DNA of 9,892 bases, taken from contig JAFGCA010000620.1 of the NCBI GenBank assembly GCA_016932895.1, positions 1 through 9,892 of the forward strand, read 5' to 3'. This stretch comes from Sedimentisphaerales bacterium. GTDB lineage: Bacteria > Planctomycetota > Phycisphaerae > Sedimentisphaerales > SG8-4. Below are positions 1 to 7,492 of the stretch, piece by piece (positions within the stretch are counted from its first letter, which is position 1; each line of letters starts with the position of its first letter). Below the pieces are notes generated by a model that was given only the letters and a program-made list of their open reading frames with translations, was not told the DNA's origin and ran no database searches. A program made the position numbers and the translations under genes.

Positions 1-963
1 GGCGGGTTCTGGTACGAGGCCCCGGATTGGGAAAAGCACTTCGTACGCGAGGTGAAGGAAGACGGGGGATACCACTACGACTTCGCCAACCTGCCGATGG
101 ATGTGGACGGCGACGGCTGGGTCGACGTCGCCAACGCCGCCTGGCACAACAAGAAGGTCTTCTGGGCGCGCAATCCGGGCAAGGCCGGTGGGCCGTGGCA
201 GGTCTTCGATGTCGACACGCCCGGGAACATGGAGACGGCCATGGCCTTCGATATCAACGGGGACGGGCAGCTTGACGTTCTGCCCAATATCATGAATCAG
301 GCCGCATGGTACGAGTTCCACCGTGATGCCGCCGCCCCGCAGGGCGTGCGCTGGGAAAAGCACCCGTTGCCCAAAGAGGCGGCCGGGCACGGCCTCGGCG
401 CCGGCGACGTGAACAAGGACGGGCGCCTCGACGTTGTGACGCCGCGCGGCTGGCTCGAACAGACCGCCGAGGGGAAATGGACGTGGCGCCCGGAATTTGA
501 CCTGGGGTATGCGAGTATTCCGATTCTCGTTCACGATATTGATGGCGACGGGGATTCCGATATCATCTGGGGTCTGGGCCACAACTACGGCGTGTACTGG
601 CTCGAGCAGAAGCAAAGTCAGGGCGGACGCTCCTGGGAGAAGTACCTGATCGACGATTCATGGTCGCAGCCGCACTTCATGCTGATGGCCGACCTGGACG
701 GCGACGGCACGGACGAACTGCTCACGGGCAAACGCTACCACGCCCATAACGGTCACGACCCCGGCGGCAATGAGGCGCCCTGCGTCTATTACTATGACTT
801 CGAGAAATCGACGCGCCGGTGGACCCGCCACACCATGCACGAAGGCGGCCGGGTCGGTTTCGGGATCAATACGTACGTGGCCGACATGGACGAAGACGGC
901 GACATCGACGTCGTCGCACCCGGCAAGAGTGGGTTGTATCTTTTTGAAAACCTGGGTATGTAG
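1..963 (+). CDS. VCBS/FG-GAP repeat beta-propeller protein, C-terminal part (5' end outside window)
   Basis: The reading frame is open from base 1 to the TAG at 961-963, giving 320 residues of a protein that starts before the window; the visible GTG at 52 is an internal codon. Six calcium-loop motifs of the type DxDxDG begin at bases 100 (DVDGDG), 250 (DINGDG), 406 (DVNKDG), 535 (DIDGDG), 691 (DLDGDG) and 883 (DMDEDG), about 43 to 64 residues apart, as expected for blades of an FG-GAP/VCBS propeller. Aromatic strands such as WYEF, VYWLEQ and YLFEN recur between them. The protein ends just after the last motif, so the C-terminus is probably native. Such proteins are generally secreted and bind calcium; some related propellers occur in polysaccharide lyases and in aldos-2-ulose dehydratase. 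No catalytic residues can be assigned here, so the function is open. It lies 80 nt upstream of melA on the same strand, possibly in one transcript. Confidence 0.85.
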   Translation, partial: GGFWYEAPDWEKHFVREVKEDGGYHYDFANLPMDVDGDGWVDVANAAWHNKKVFWARNPGKAGGPWQVFDVDTPGNMETAMAFDINGDGQLDVLPNIMNQAAWYEFHRDAAAPQGVRWEKHPLPKEAAGHGLGAGDVNKDGRLDVVTPRGWLEQTAEGKWTWRPEFDLGYASIPILVHDIDGDGDSDIIWGLGHNYGVYWLEQKQSQGGRSWEKYLIDDSWSQPHFMLMADLDGDGTDELLTGKRYHAHNGHDPGGNEAPCVYYYDFEKSTRRWTRHTMHEGGRVGFGINTYVADMDEDGDIDVVAPGKSGLYLFENLGM

Positions 964-985
964 CAGCGCACTGCCGTGTCTGTCC

Positions 986-1007
986 CGGGCAACCACAGGG
1001 TTGCCCG
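986..1007. repeat. Perfect 9-bp hairpin between propeller gene and melA
   Basis: CGGGCAACC (986-994) pairs perfectly with GGTTGCCCG (999-1007) around the 4-nt loop ACAG. There is no run of T after either arm, so it is not a classical intrinsic terminator. It sits 36 nt before the melA start codon and leaves the AGGAGG ribosome site (1030-1035) free. It could be an mRNA-stabilising or processing hairpin between two cistrons, or a copy of a dispersed REP-like palindrome; the sequence alone does not decide. Confidence 0.6.
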
Positions 1008-1043
1008 TGCGAGGACGCGAAACGCAATTAGGAGGCGCATACG

Positions 1044-2471
1044 ATGGCTAAGCCGAAAATCGCAATGATCGGAGCCGGAAGTCTCATTTTCTGTGAGACG
1101 CTGGTTATGGATATCCTGGCCACCGAGGCCTTGCAGGACTGCGAGATTTGCCTCATGGACCAGGTCAAGCCCAAGCTCGACAAGATGGAGGCGTTCGTCA
1201 AGGAGGTCGTGCAGGAAAACAAGCTGCCGACGAGAGTCACCGCGACGCTGGACCGGCGCGAGGCGCTGGACGGCGCGACGTACGTTATCAACATGATCCA
1301 GGTCGGCGGCGTCGAGGCCTTCCGTATGGATTATGAGATCCCGCTCAAATATGGCGTGGATCAATGCATCGCCGATTCCATCGGGCCGGGCGGCATCTTC
1401 CGTGCCCTGCGGACGATCCCGGTCCTCTCGGATATGGCCTACGACATGGATGAGCTCTGTCCCGATGCGATCCTGCTGAACTACGCCAATCCCATGGGCG
1501 CCAACTGCTCCGCCCTGGGACGCGCCGCCGACGTGCAGTTCATCGGCCTCTGTCACGGAGTGCAAACCACGCTGGACCTCATCAGCCGGTACGTGGACGT
1601 TCCCAAGGATCAGGTCGATTACGTCTGCGCGGGCATCAACCACATGGCATGGTTCCTCTCCCTCCGGGACAAACGCGACGGGCGCGACCTCTATCCGATT
1701 CTGCACGAGAACTGTGAGAAACCGGAGTACTATGTCACCGAGAAGGTCCGCTGCGAAGTCATGCGTCATTTCGGTTATTTCATGACCGAGAGCACGGGGC
1801 ATCTGTCCGAGTACGTGCCGTGGTTCCGCAGCAGCAAGCGGGCCCTGGAATTGTACTGCGACCAGCCCGGTTTCGGCGGGGCCTCCGGCGCCTACTACAA
1901 CTACTGCAACATGCTGGCCGAGAAGTTCAAGCACGTGGACTACCTCGCCACCGAATCGCGGAAGATCGAGAAGCGCAGCGTGGAGTACTGCTCGTACATT
2001 CTTGAAGCGGCCGAGACGGACAACGTCTTTCGCCTCAACGGCAACGTGCGCAACGACGGCTACATCACGAACCTGCCGCAAGGCTGCTGCGTCGAGGTGC
2101 CGGTCTTCGTCGATTCGCAAGGGCTGCATCCCGTCACGATAGGGAATTTGCCGCCCCAGTGCGCCGCCCTGAACCAGAGCAACGTCACCGTGCAGCAATT
2201 GGCCGTCGAGGCGGCGCTGACGGGCGACCCCGAACTGGCGATGCAGGCGATCGCGCTGGATCCGCTGACCTCGGCCGTCTGCACGCTCAAGGAGGTCCGG
2301 GACATGGTGCGCGAGATGCTGGAGGCCGAGAAGCAGTGGCTGCCCGAGTTCAAGGGCAGGGACCTGCCGGAGCGGCCGAAGATCGAGATTCCCGCCGGCG
2401 TGAAGGCGGTGGACGTCCCGCTCGACCCGGCTCTGGCTATCGCCAACCGGTTCGGGGAGCTGGCCAAGTAG
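1044..2471 (+). CDS. melA: GH4 alpha-galactosidase (MelA type), NAD and Mn dependent
   Basis: The predicted protein has 475 residues, close to MelA of E. coli (about 450). GH4 enzymes cleave glycosides by an oxidation-elimination route using bound NAD+ and Mn2+; MelA members hydrolyse alpha-galactosides such as melibiose and raffinose in the cytoplasm. The Rossmann glycine motif GAGS is at residues 10-13, followed by MD at 38-39. NPM is at 149-151, and the metal-ligand segments GLCHG (Cys170, His171) and GINHMAWF (Asn199, His200) are intact. The stretches GPGGIFRALRTIP, YFMTES, EYVPWF and GNVRNDG...NLPQGCCVEVP resemble MelA as I recall it, along the whole length. There is no signal peptide. 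The ATG at 1044 is supported by a perfect AGGAGG at 1030-1035, 8 nt upstream. Substrate preference within GH4 (alpha-galactosidase versus alpha-glucosidase or glucuronidase) is inferred from overall similarity. The gene converges on the GH78 gene with a 66-nt gap. Confidence 0.9.
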   Translation: MAKPKIAMIGAGSLIFCETLVMDILATEALQDCEICLMDQVKPKLDKMEAFVKEVVQENKLPTRVTATLDRREALDGATYVINMIQVGGVEAFRMDYEIPLKYGVDQCIADSIGPGGIFRALRTIPVLSDMAYDMDELCPDAILLNYANPMGANCSALGRAADVQFIGLCHGVQTTLDLISRYVDVPKDQVDYVCAGINHMAWFLSLRDKRDGRDLYPILHENCEKPEYYVTEKVRCEVMRHFGYFMTESTGHLSEYVPWFRSSKRALELYCDQPGFGGASGAYYNYCNMLAEKFKHVDYLATESRKIEKRSVEYCSYILEAAETDNVFRLNGNVRNDGYITNLPQGCCVEVPVFVDSQGLHPVTIGNLPPQCAALNQSNVTVQQLAVEAALTGDPELAMQAIALDPLTSAVCTLKEVRDMVREMLEAEKQWLPEFKGRDLPERPKIEIPAGVKAVDVPLDPALAIANRFGELAK

Positions 2472-2537
2472 AAGCAGCAGGGCGTGGCGGCAGCGTGAAC
2501 CGGCCGGCGACCTCCGTCAGGCGAGCGGATCCGAACG

Positions 2538-4778
2538 CTATCTCGTCCGCTCGAAGCGGTGGTCTCCGGAGCCGACGTTGTCGAGCACCACGGATTTGCC
2601 CTCGATGGTCCCGGCGGTGCGCTTCCCGTCCATCATGACGTCCGGGCTGTCGCCGCCCAGTCGGGGCAGAAAGACCACGGCTTCAACGTTGGCCGGCAGG
2701 CGGACGTTCAACGCAAACGATAGGCCTTTTTCAGACCTGAAGTCCGCGTGAATGGTCCCGCGCACCGTGGGCAGATCGAGACTTCCTCTGGTGAGACTGC
2801 CGACCTGCGGCTTGATGCGGACCTTGGCGAAGCCGGGCTCGACGGGCTGGATGCCCATCAGGCGGCGCGGGATGATGTTGGCCGGGGCGGCTCCCCAGGC
2901 GTGGTTCCAGTCCTGGTTGGGCTTGTATTTGTTGTCCCAGGCTTCGAGCGTGATCGTTGTCCCGACGTCGTAGATCATGTGCGGCCAGCTTCGGTCGGAG
3001 TCGCGATCCGTCATGAGCCGCAGCGCGTAGTCGTCCTCGCCGCCTGCGTAGAGTGCCTCCAGAAGATACTGCGAGCCGTAGACGCTGCAAACCATGCCGC
3101 GACTCTTGACGAATGCGGCCACCGAGCCGACGTAGTCGGGCGGCACCAGGCCAAACGCCAGCGGAAACATGTTGGCGTGCAGGGCGCTGTGGGTGCTCCC
3201 CTCGCCGTCGACGTAGATGCCCTTGTCCTTGTCGAGCAGCTTTTCGTTGAACGAGCGCTTCACGCGCGCCGCGGCCTCAGTGAAACCTGCGGCGTCCTGC
3301 GTCTTGCCCAGGTCTTTCGCTATACGGCTCATCAGCACGAGCGCGCGGTAATGGAACGCGTTGACCACGGTGTTGATCGGTTTGAATTCGAAGTCGTCGG
3401 TTTCGCCGTAGCCTCCTTTGAGCCCCAGGATGTTGCCGTGAGGCCAGTCCACGATGTCACGGAGCTTGCCCTTGAAGTGAATGGACCGCAGCACCTCGTC
3501 CGTCACGAGGCCGGTCTGGGTGCTGATCAGGCCGTCGTCGCGAGCCAGGGACAGCAGCGTCTTGGCCTTGAGGTCCTCATAGAAATGCGCGGCCGACTCG
3601 ATATTGCCCGTGTACATGTAGTCGGCCGAGGCCATGAGAACCGAGTGCAGAATCCATTCGGTCGGCCAGGTCGGGTGCGTCATCAGGTACTCATGCGTAT
3701 GGCGGGCCATGGTGTATTCGCGGTCGACGCAGTAGTGACAGAGCTGGTTGATGTAGGCGTCCGCTTCGTAGGGGATGCGCTCGCGGTCGCCGTCGACGTA
3801 GACACCGCAGAAGCTGGTCGCCTTGATGCTGTACTTGCACAGCTCCCACACGTCGTTGAGCACGAGGCTGGACGAGTGGAAACGGGACGCGTCCTCGTCG
3901 AAGGGATAATGCACCGCGATCTGACAAATCTTCGAGGCGTCGAGAGCGGAAGGGGCGTTGGCAATCTCGCAGTAGCGAAACGGCATCACTTCGCCGGTGT
4001 ACGTCGGCATCTTGATCGCGCGCGAGCCGGTGTTTCGCTTGTCCGGTGTGATCGCTACTCGATACGTGTGCGTTCCTTCCTTGAGCCGCAGCGTCATCAT
4101 GCGGTAGCGGCGTGATCCGCCCGGGTTGCGATCGATGCGGTTGTCGCCGTCCGGGACTTCTCCCAGATGGACCTGCACCTCCCGGCCCGCCGCCGGGCTC
4201 GTCAGCGTCAGCTCGACCGTGCCGAACGCGGCTCTGCCGAAATCGACGAAGTAATGATCTTTGCCTGTACGCACGAGTTTTGTCGGTGCAACTTTCGTCG
4301 TCACGAGCGGATAGCGCGTCGTCTCGTAGGAACGGGCCAGTTCGCCCGTCCGAAAAACCTGAGGTTCGCAGTAAAGGCTTGCCTGACCGTGGCGGTTCCA
4401 AATCCGTACCTTCCAGAAGTACGTTTCGTTCGGAGACAGCGGGTCGCCCGAGTACTCAATGTTGGCCGACCGTGCCGATACCGTCCTGCCGGTGTCCCAG
4501 AGATCACCGACGTTCTCGCCGAGCGTCTTGCGGTCGGAGGCGACGAGAATCTGGTAGGCGCTCTGCACGTCGTCTCTCATGGAGGAATTTACAATCCAGC
4601 CGAATTCGGGTCGGCGGTCGCCGAGAGTCGCCATCTCAGGCCGGGTCATCAGCTCACAGATCAGGCCCGAGGGAGCTTTCCGGTCTGCCCCGCCGACGGC
4701 CGACGGTGCCCACACAAGCAAAACGAGGGCAACCAGAGACGCCGGTCGCATGCGCAGGGGAATCCTATTTGTTCTCAT
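2538..4778 (-). CDS. Secreted GH78 alpha-L-rhamnosidase-like glycoside hydrolase
   Basis: Reading from the ATG at 4778 gives 746 residues. The start was chosen because it opens a good signal peptide: Arg-rich MRTNRIPLRMR, then the hydrophobic ASLVALVLLVWAPSAVG, with cleavage likely near AVGGA. The frame is open up to an ATG at 4907, but those 43 extra residues would bury the signal and cross the promoter. An AAGG lies close upstream of the ATG, so the ribosome site is only fair. Domains inferred: an N-terminal Ig/FnIII-like module (about 35-145), the beta-sandwich of the rhamnosidase domain (FVDFGRAAFGTVELTL, about 177-192), the (alpha/alpha)6 barrel (about 300-645) and a C-terminal sandwich (about 645-746). 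The acid-region motif DGDRERIPYEAD is at 329-340. The general-base candidate is Glu612 in TTITLEAWDNK, followed by DWNHAWGAAPANII. GH78 enzymes release terminal alpha-L-rhamnose; the true sugar is not proven here. The gene is transcribed away from the GH57 gene and converges on melA. Confidence 0.85.
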   Translation of the reverse strand: MRTNRIPLRMRPASLVALVLLVWAPSAVGGADRKAPSGLICELMTRPEMATLGDRRPEFGWIVNSSMRDDVQSAYQILVASDRKTLGENVGDLWDTGRTVSARSANIEYSGDPLSPNETYFWKVRIWNRHGQASLYCEPQVFRTGELARSYETTRYPLVTTKVAPTKLVRTGKDHYFVDFGRAAFGTVELTLTSPAAGREVQVHLGEVPDGDNRIDRNPGGSRRYRMMTLRLKEGTHTYRVAITPDKRNTGSRAIKMPTYTGEVMPFRYCEIANAPSALDASKICQIAVHYPFDEDASRFHSSSLVLNDVWELCKYSIKATSFCGVYVDGDRERIPYEADAYINQLCHYCVDREYTMARHTHEYLMTHPTWPTEWILHSVLMASADYMYTGNIESAAHFYEDLKAKTLLSLARDDGLISTQTGLVTDEVLRSIHFKGKLRDIVDWPHGNILGLKGGYGETDDFEFKPINTVVNAFHYRALVLMSRIAKDLGKTQDAAGFTEAAARVKRSFNEKLLDKDKGIYVDGEGSTHSALHANMFPLAFGLVPPDYVGSVAAFVKSRGMVCSVYGSQYLLEALYAGGEDDYALRLMTDRDSDRSWPHMIYDVGTTITLEAWDNKYKPNQDWNHAWGAAPANIIPRRLMGIQPVEPGFAKVRIKPQVGSLTRGSLDLPTVRGTIHADFRSEKGLSFALNVRLPANVEAVVFLPRLGGDSPDVMMDGKRTAGTIEGKSVVLDNVGSGDHRFERTR

Positions 4779-4867
4779 AAGCCTTGTTTTCCTAAACCAA
4801 GTGCACGTACGGTCCGATCCTTTACGCGGGCGAACCAGCCGGGCTCGGGGCAAAACGCTTTCGACCG

Positions 4868-4876
4868 TGATAATAT
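4868..4876 (+). promoter_or_regulatory. Candidate extended -10 promoter for the GH57 gene
   Basis: TGATAATAT carries the TGn extension followed by TAATAT, a good extended -10. No convincing -35 lies 17 nt upstream (4848-4853), which extended -10 promoters can tolerate. Transcription would start near 4883, leaving a leader of about 150 nt before the ATG at 5033. It uses the same AT-rich bases as the minus-strand -10, so the two promoters would overlap back to back. A second small palindrome, AGGTC-AGTC-GACCT (4988-5001), lies 31 nt before the GH57 start codon. Confidence 0.35.
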
Positions 4877-4898
4877 CGCTTGCAGCTACCGTCTGCAA
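4870..4898 (-). promoter_or_regulatory. Candidate sigma70-type promoter for the GH78 gene
   Basis: Read on the minus strand, TTGCAG (4898-4893) is followed after exactly 17 nt by TATTAT (4875-4870), which matches the -10 consensus at five of six positions; the -35 matches at three. Transcription would start near 4863, giving a leader of about 85 nt before the ATG at 4778. This is a pattern match only. The ORF extension to 4907 would lie across this promoter, which supports the downstream start. Confidence 0.45.
4880..4898. promoter_or_regulatory. Operator-like inverted repeat TTGCAG-N7-CTGCAA
   Basis: The half-sites TTGCAG (4880-4885) and CTGCAA (4893-4898) form a perfect 6-7-6 inverted repeat. 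One half is exactly the -35 box of the minus-strand promoter, and the repeat begins just downstream of the shared -10 region. The placement fits a repressor or regulator site controlling the divergent GH78 and GH57 genes. No regulator gene is in the window, and a 6-bp inverted repeat can occur by chance. Confidence 0.35.
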
Positions 4899-5032
4899 CC
4901 GTATCATGGTGGCCGATTGGGGATTCCGGAGGGCGGATCGACACCCGCTCGATTCAACCCGTAATCCGGGATGTGCGCCCCGCTGACAGGTCAGTCGACC
5001 TCATCGCATACGTGGTTCGAAGAGGTTAGAGC

Positions 5033-7459
5033 ATGGAAAAATATGTTTGCGTACATGGACATTTTTATCAGCCGCCCCGGGAGAATCCCTGGCTGGAATA
5101 CGTCGAGCTGCAGGACTCGGCCTATCCCTACCATGACTGGAACGCGCGGATTACGGAGGAATGCTACCGCCAGAATGCGGCTTCGCGCATCCTGAGCCCG
5201 GATCGCAAGATCGTCGATATCGTCAACAACTACGCAAGCATGAGCTTCAATTTCGGCCCGACGCTTTTTTACTGGCTTGAGGCACATGCTCCCGATGTCT
5301 ACGCAAAGATTCTCAAGGCCGACAAGAAGAGCCAGGAGTGGTTCTCGGGTCACGGCTGTGCCCTGGCCCAGGCCTACAATCACATGATTATGCCGCTCTC
5401 CAACGAGCGCGACAAGCACACGCAGGTGCTCTGGGGAATCGCGGACTTCAAGAATCGCTTTCAGCGCGATCCGGAGGGCATGTGGCTGCCCGAGACGGCG
5501 GTGGACATTGCCTCGCTGGAGGTCCTTGCCGAGCACGGCATCAAATTCACGATCCTGGCGCCCCGGCAGGCCCGGCGGGCGCGCAAGATGGGCCGGCGGT
5601 GGAGAGACGTCAGCGAAAGCAACCTTGATACGAGTGTGCCGTATCTGTGCCATCTTCCTTCCGGCCGACAGATTGCGTTGTTTTTCTACAACGGCCCGCC
5701 CTCCAATGAGATTGCCTACGGCGGCCTGCTCCACAGCGGCGAGGGGTTTGCCCAACGGCTCATGGGGTCGTTCCCGCCGGATGACGGAGGGGCCCATCTC
5801 GTCCACGTCGCCACCGACGGCGAATCCTTCGGCCATCACCATCGTCATGGGGACATGGCCCTGGCTTACTGTCTGCACCACATCCACACGAACAACCTGG
5901 CCAAAATCACCGTGTACGGGGAGTACCTGGAGAAGTTTCCTCCCGAGCACGAGGCGGAAATCTGGGAGCGGAGCTCGTGGAGCTGCGCGCACGGCGTGGA
6001 GCGATGGAAGAGCAACTGCGGGTGTGCGGCCGATCCGGCCCTGGCGGGCCGCCAGCAGTGGCGTGCTCCGCTGCGCAGCGCTCTCGACTGGCTGCGCGAC
6101 AAGCTGACCGGCGTTTATGAAGAGGACATGGCCAAGTACCACCCCGACCCGTGGCAACTGCGCAATGAGTACATCGAGGTGATCAACGACCGCTCGCCCG
6201 AGACCGCGAGAGCTTTTATCAAGAAGACGACGGGCAAGGATCTGGGCGGCGACGACACCGTGACGTTCCTGAAGTTGTTGGAGATGCAGCGGGACGCGAT
6301 GCTGATGTACACCAGTTGCGGCTGGTTCTTCGACAACCTGACCGGGATCGAGACCGTGCAGATCATGCAGTACGCCGCCCGGGCCATGCAGTTGTGTCAT
6401 GAGCTGCGCAACTGGGACCTGGAGCCCGAATTCAAGGAGATGCTCGCCGCCGCGCCGAGCCATACGAGACCGTTCGCCAGCGGCAAGGACATCTACGAGA
6501 CGTACGTGCAACCGGCTCGCATCGATCTGCATCGGGTCGGGGCCCACTTTGCGTTGAGCTCGGTGTTCGAGGAATCACCCGAGGAAACGGCGGATATCTA
6601 TTGTTATTCGGCCACGACGGAGGATTTCGACCGGGTCGACGCGGGCGTGCAGATTCTCACGACGGGCCGGATCAAGATACAGTCTAACGTCACGCTGGAA
6701 GAATATTCCGTGGATTCGGCCGTCCTGTACCTGGGCGATCACCACCTGTTCGCCGCCGTGCAGGGCCGCGCGCCCGATGAGGTGTTCCAGAAGATCCGCG
6801 ACGATCTGACCACCGCCTTTCGCAAGGGCGACAGCAACGAAGTCATGCGTCTGATGAACACGGCCTTCGACGAAAGGAACTACTCGCTGTCCCACTTGTT
6901 CAAAGACCAGCAGCGGGAGATTCTCAACGAGCTGCTCGAGGGCACCTGGGAGGAGATCGAGAGCTCGTTCCGGCACATCTACGAGCACAATTTCGCCATC
7001 ATGCAGATGATTCGGAACATGAACATGCCTTTGCCCAAGGCCCTCTCGGCTCCCGCCGAATTCATCCTCAACGAGGATCTCTGCGCCGAGATCCAGTCCG
7101 AGGGGCTCGATCTGAACCGCCTGCGCAACCTGGTGGATGAAGCCGAGCGTCTGTCCCTGGGGCTGGACAAGGAACGGCTGAGCTTCGAGGGCAGTCACAG
7201 GATCAACACCCTCGCGCGCCAATGGCAAGAGACGCCGGAGGACGTCGAAACGCTGACCTCCATCGAGAAGAGCCTGGGGATTCTGCGTGTGCTGACGCCT
7301 GATATGGATCTGCAGCACGCCCAAAACGTGTTCTTCACGATCGCCAAGGAAACGTATCCGCAGATCAAGGCGCAGGCTGAAGCGGCCGATGAAAAGGCCG
7401 TGGCCTGGGTCGAGCACTTCGGTCGCCTGGCGCAGCGTTTGGGCTTAGTGATTCCGTAG
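5033..7459 (+). CDS. GH57 glycoside hydrolase, DUF3536 type (putative alpha-glucan-active enzyme)
   Basis: The protein has 808 residues and no signal peptide, so it should be cytoplasmic. The N-terminal half is a GH57 barrel with the family's conserved regions in order: VHGHFYQPPRENPW (7-20), GHGCALAQAYNHMIMPL (106-122), EGMWLPETAVD (148-158) with Glu154 as the expected nucleophile, ATDGESFGHHHRHGD (260-274) with Asp262 as the expected acid, and WSCAHGVERW (316-325). The C-terminal half, from about residue 360, fits the DUF3536 region that accompanies this GH57 subgroup and has no known role; it is rich in charged helical sequence. GH57 members include alpha-amylases, branching enzymes, amylopullulanases and 4-alpha-glucanotransferases, and I cannot assign one activity. 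The ATG at 5033 is preceded by AGAGG (5021-5025) at 7 nt and starts right before the first barrel strand. malQ follows after 33 nt on the same strand, which points to glycogen or maltodextrin metabolism. Confidence 0.88.
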   Translation: MEKYVCVHGHFYQPPRENPWLEYVELQDSAYPYHDWNARITEECYRQNAASRILSPDRKIVDIVNNYASMSFNFGPTLFYWLEAHAPDVYAKILKADKKSQEWFSGHGCALAQAYNHMIMPLSNERDKHTQVLWGIADFKNRFQRDPEGMWLPETAVDIASLEVLAEHGIKFTILAPRQARRARKMGRRWRDVSESNLDTSVPYLCHLPSGRQIALFFYNGPPSNEIAYGGLLHSGEGFAQRLMGSFPPDDGGAHLVHVATDGESFGHHHRHGDMALAYCLHHIHTNNLAKITVYGEYLEKFPPEHEAEIWERSSWSCAHGVERWKSNCGCAADPALAGRQQWRAPLRSALDWLRDKLTGVYEEDMAKYHPDPWQLRNEYIEVINDRSPETARAFIKKTTGKDLGGDDTVTFLKLLEMQRDAMLMYTSCGWFFDNLTGIETVQIMQYAARAMQLCHELRNWDLEPEFKEMLAAAPSHTRPFASGKDIYETYVQPARIDLHRVGAHFALSSVFEESPEETADIYCYSATTEDFDRVDAGVQILTTGRIKIQSNVTLEEYSVDSAVLYLGDHHLFAAVQGRAPDEVFQKIRDDLTTAFRKGDSNEVMRLMNTAFDERNYSLSHLFKDQQREILNELLEGTWEEIESSFRHIYEHNFAIMQMIRNMNMPLPKALSAPAEFILNEDLCAEIQSEGLDLNRLRNLVDEAERLSLGLDKERLSFEGSHRINTLARQWQETPEDVETLTSIEKSLGILRVLTPDMDLQHAQNVFFTIAKETYPQIKAQAEAADEKAVAWVEHFGRLAQRLGLVIP

Positions 7460-7492
7460 CGGCCCCGGGTCCGGTCCTTGTGGATGGTGTGT

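Noticed and set aside
792..2198. 468-codon open frame on the minus strand opposite melA
   Set aside because: It lies wholly opposite a well-supported GH4 gene and the end of the propeller gene, and its product is a Val/Asp/His-rich low-complexity shadow without domain motifs.
2522..2553. 8-bp inverted repeat CGAGCGGA/TCCGCTCG between melA and GH78 as a bidirectional terminator
   Set aside because: The loop is 16 nt, no T-run follows on either strand and the repeat includes the GH78 stop codon region; support is too weak to call a terminator.
2748..4115. 455-codon plus-strand frame opposite the GH78 gene
   Set aside because: It is a shadow of the GC-biased codons of the GH78 gene; the sequence is rich in repetitive V, D, R and H and shows no recognisable domain.
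4779..4907. 43-residue N-terminal extension of the GH78 protein
   Set aside because: It would place Arg-rich sequence before a clear signal peptide and overlap the candidate promoter; the start at 4778 explains both.
4991..6547. 518-codon minus-strand frame opposite the GH57 gene
   Set aside because: The GH57 reading has all family motifs on the other strand; this frame shows none and no ribosome site was evident.
7478..7492. TTG start of malQ at 7478
   Set aside because: The extra five residues (LWMVC) are unlike MalQ N-termini, and no ribosome site precedes the TTG; the ATG at 7493 fits better.
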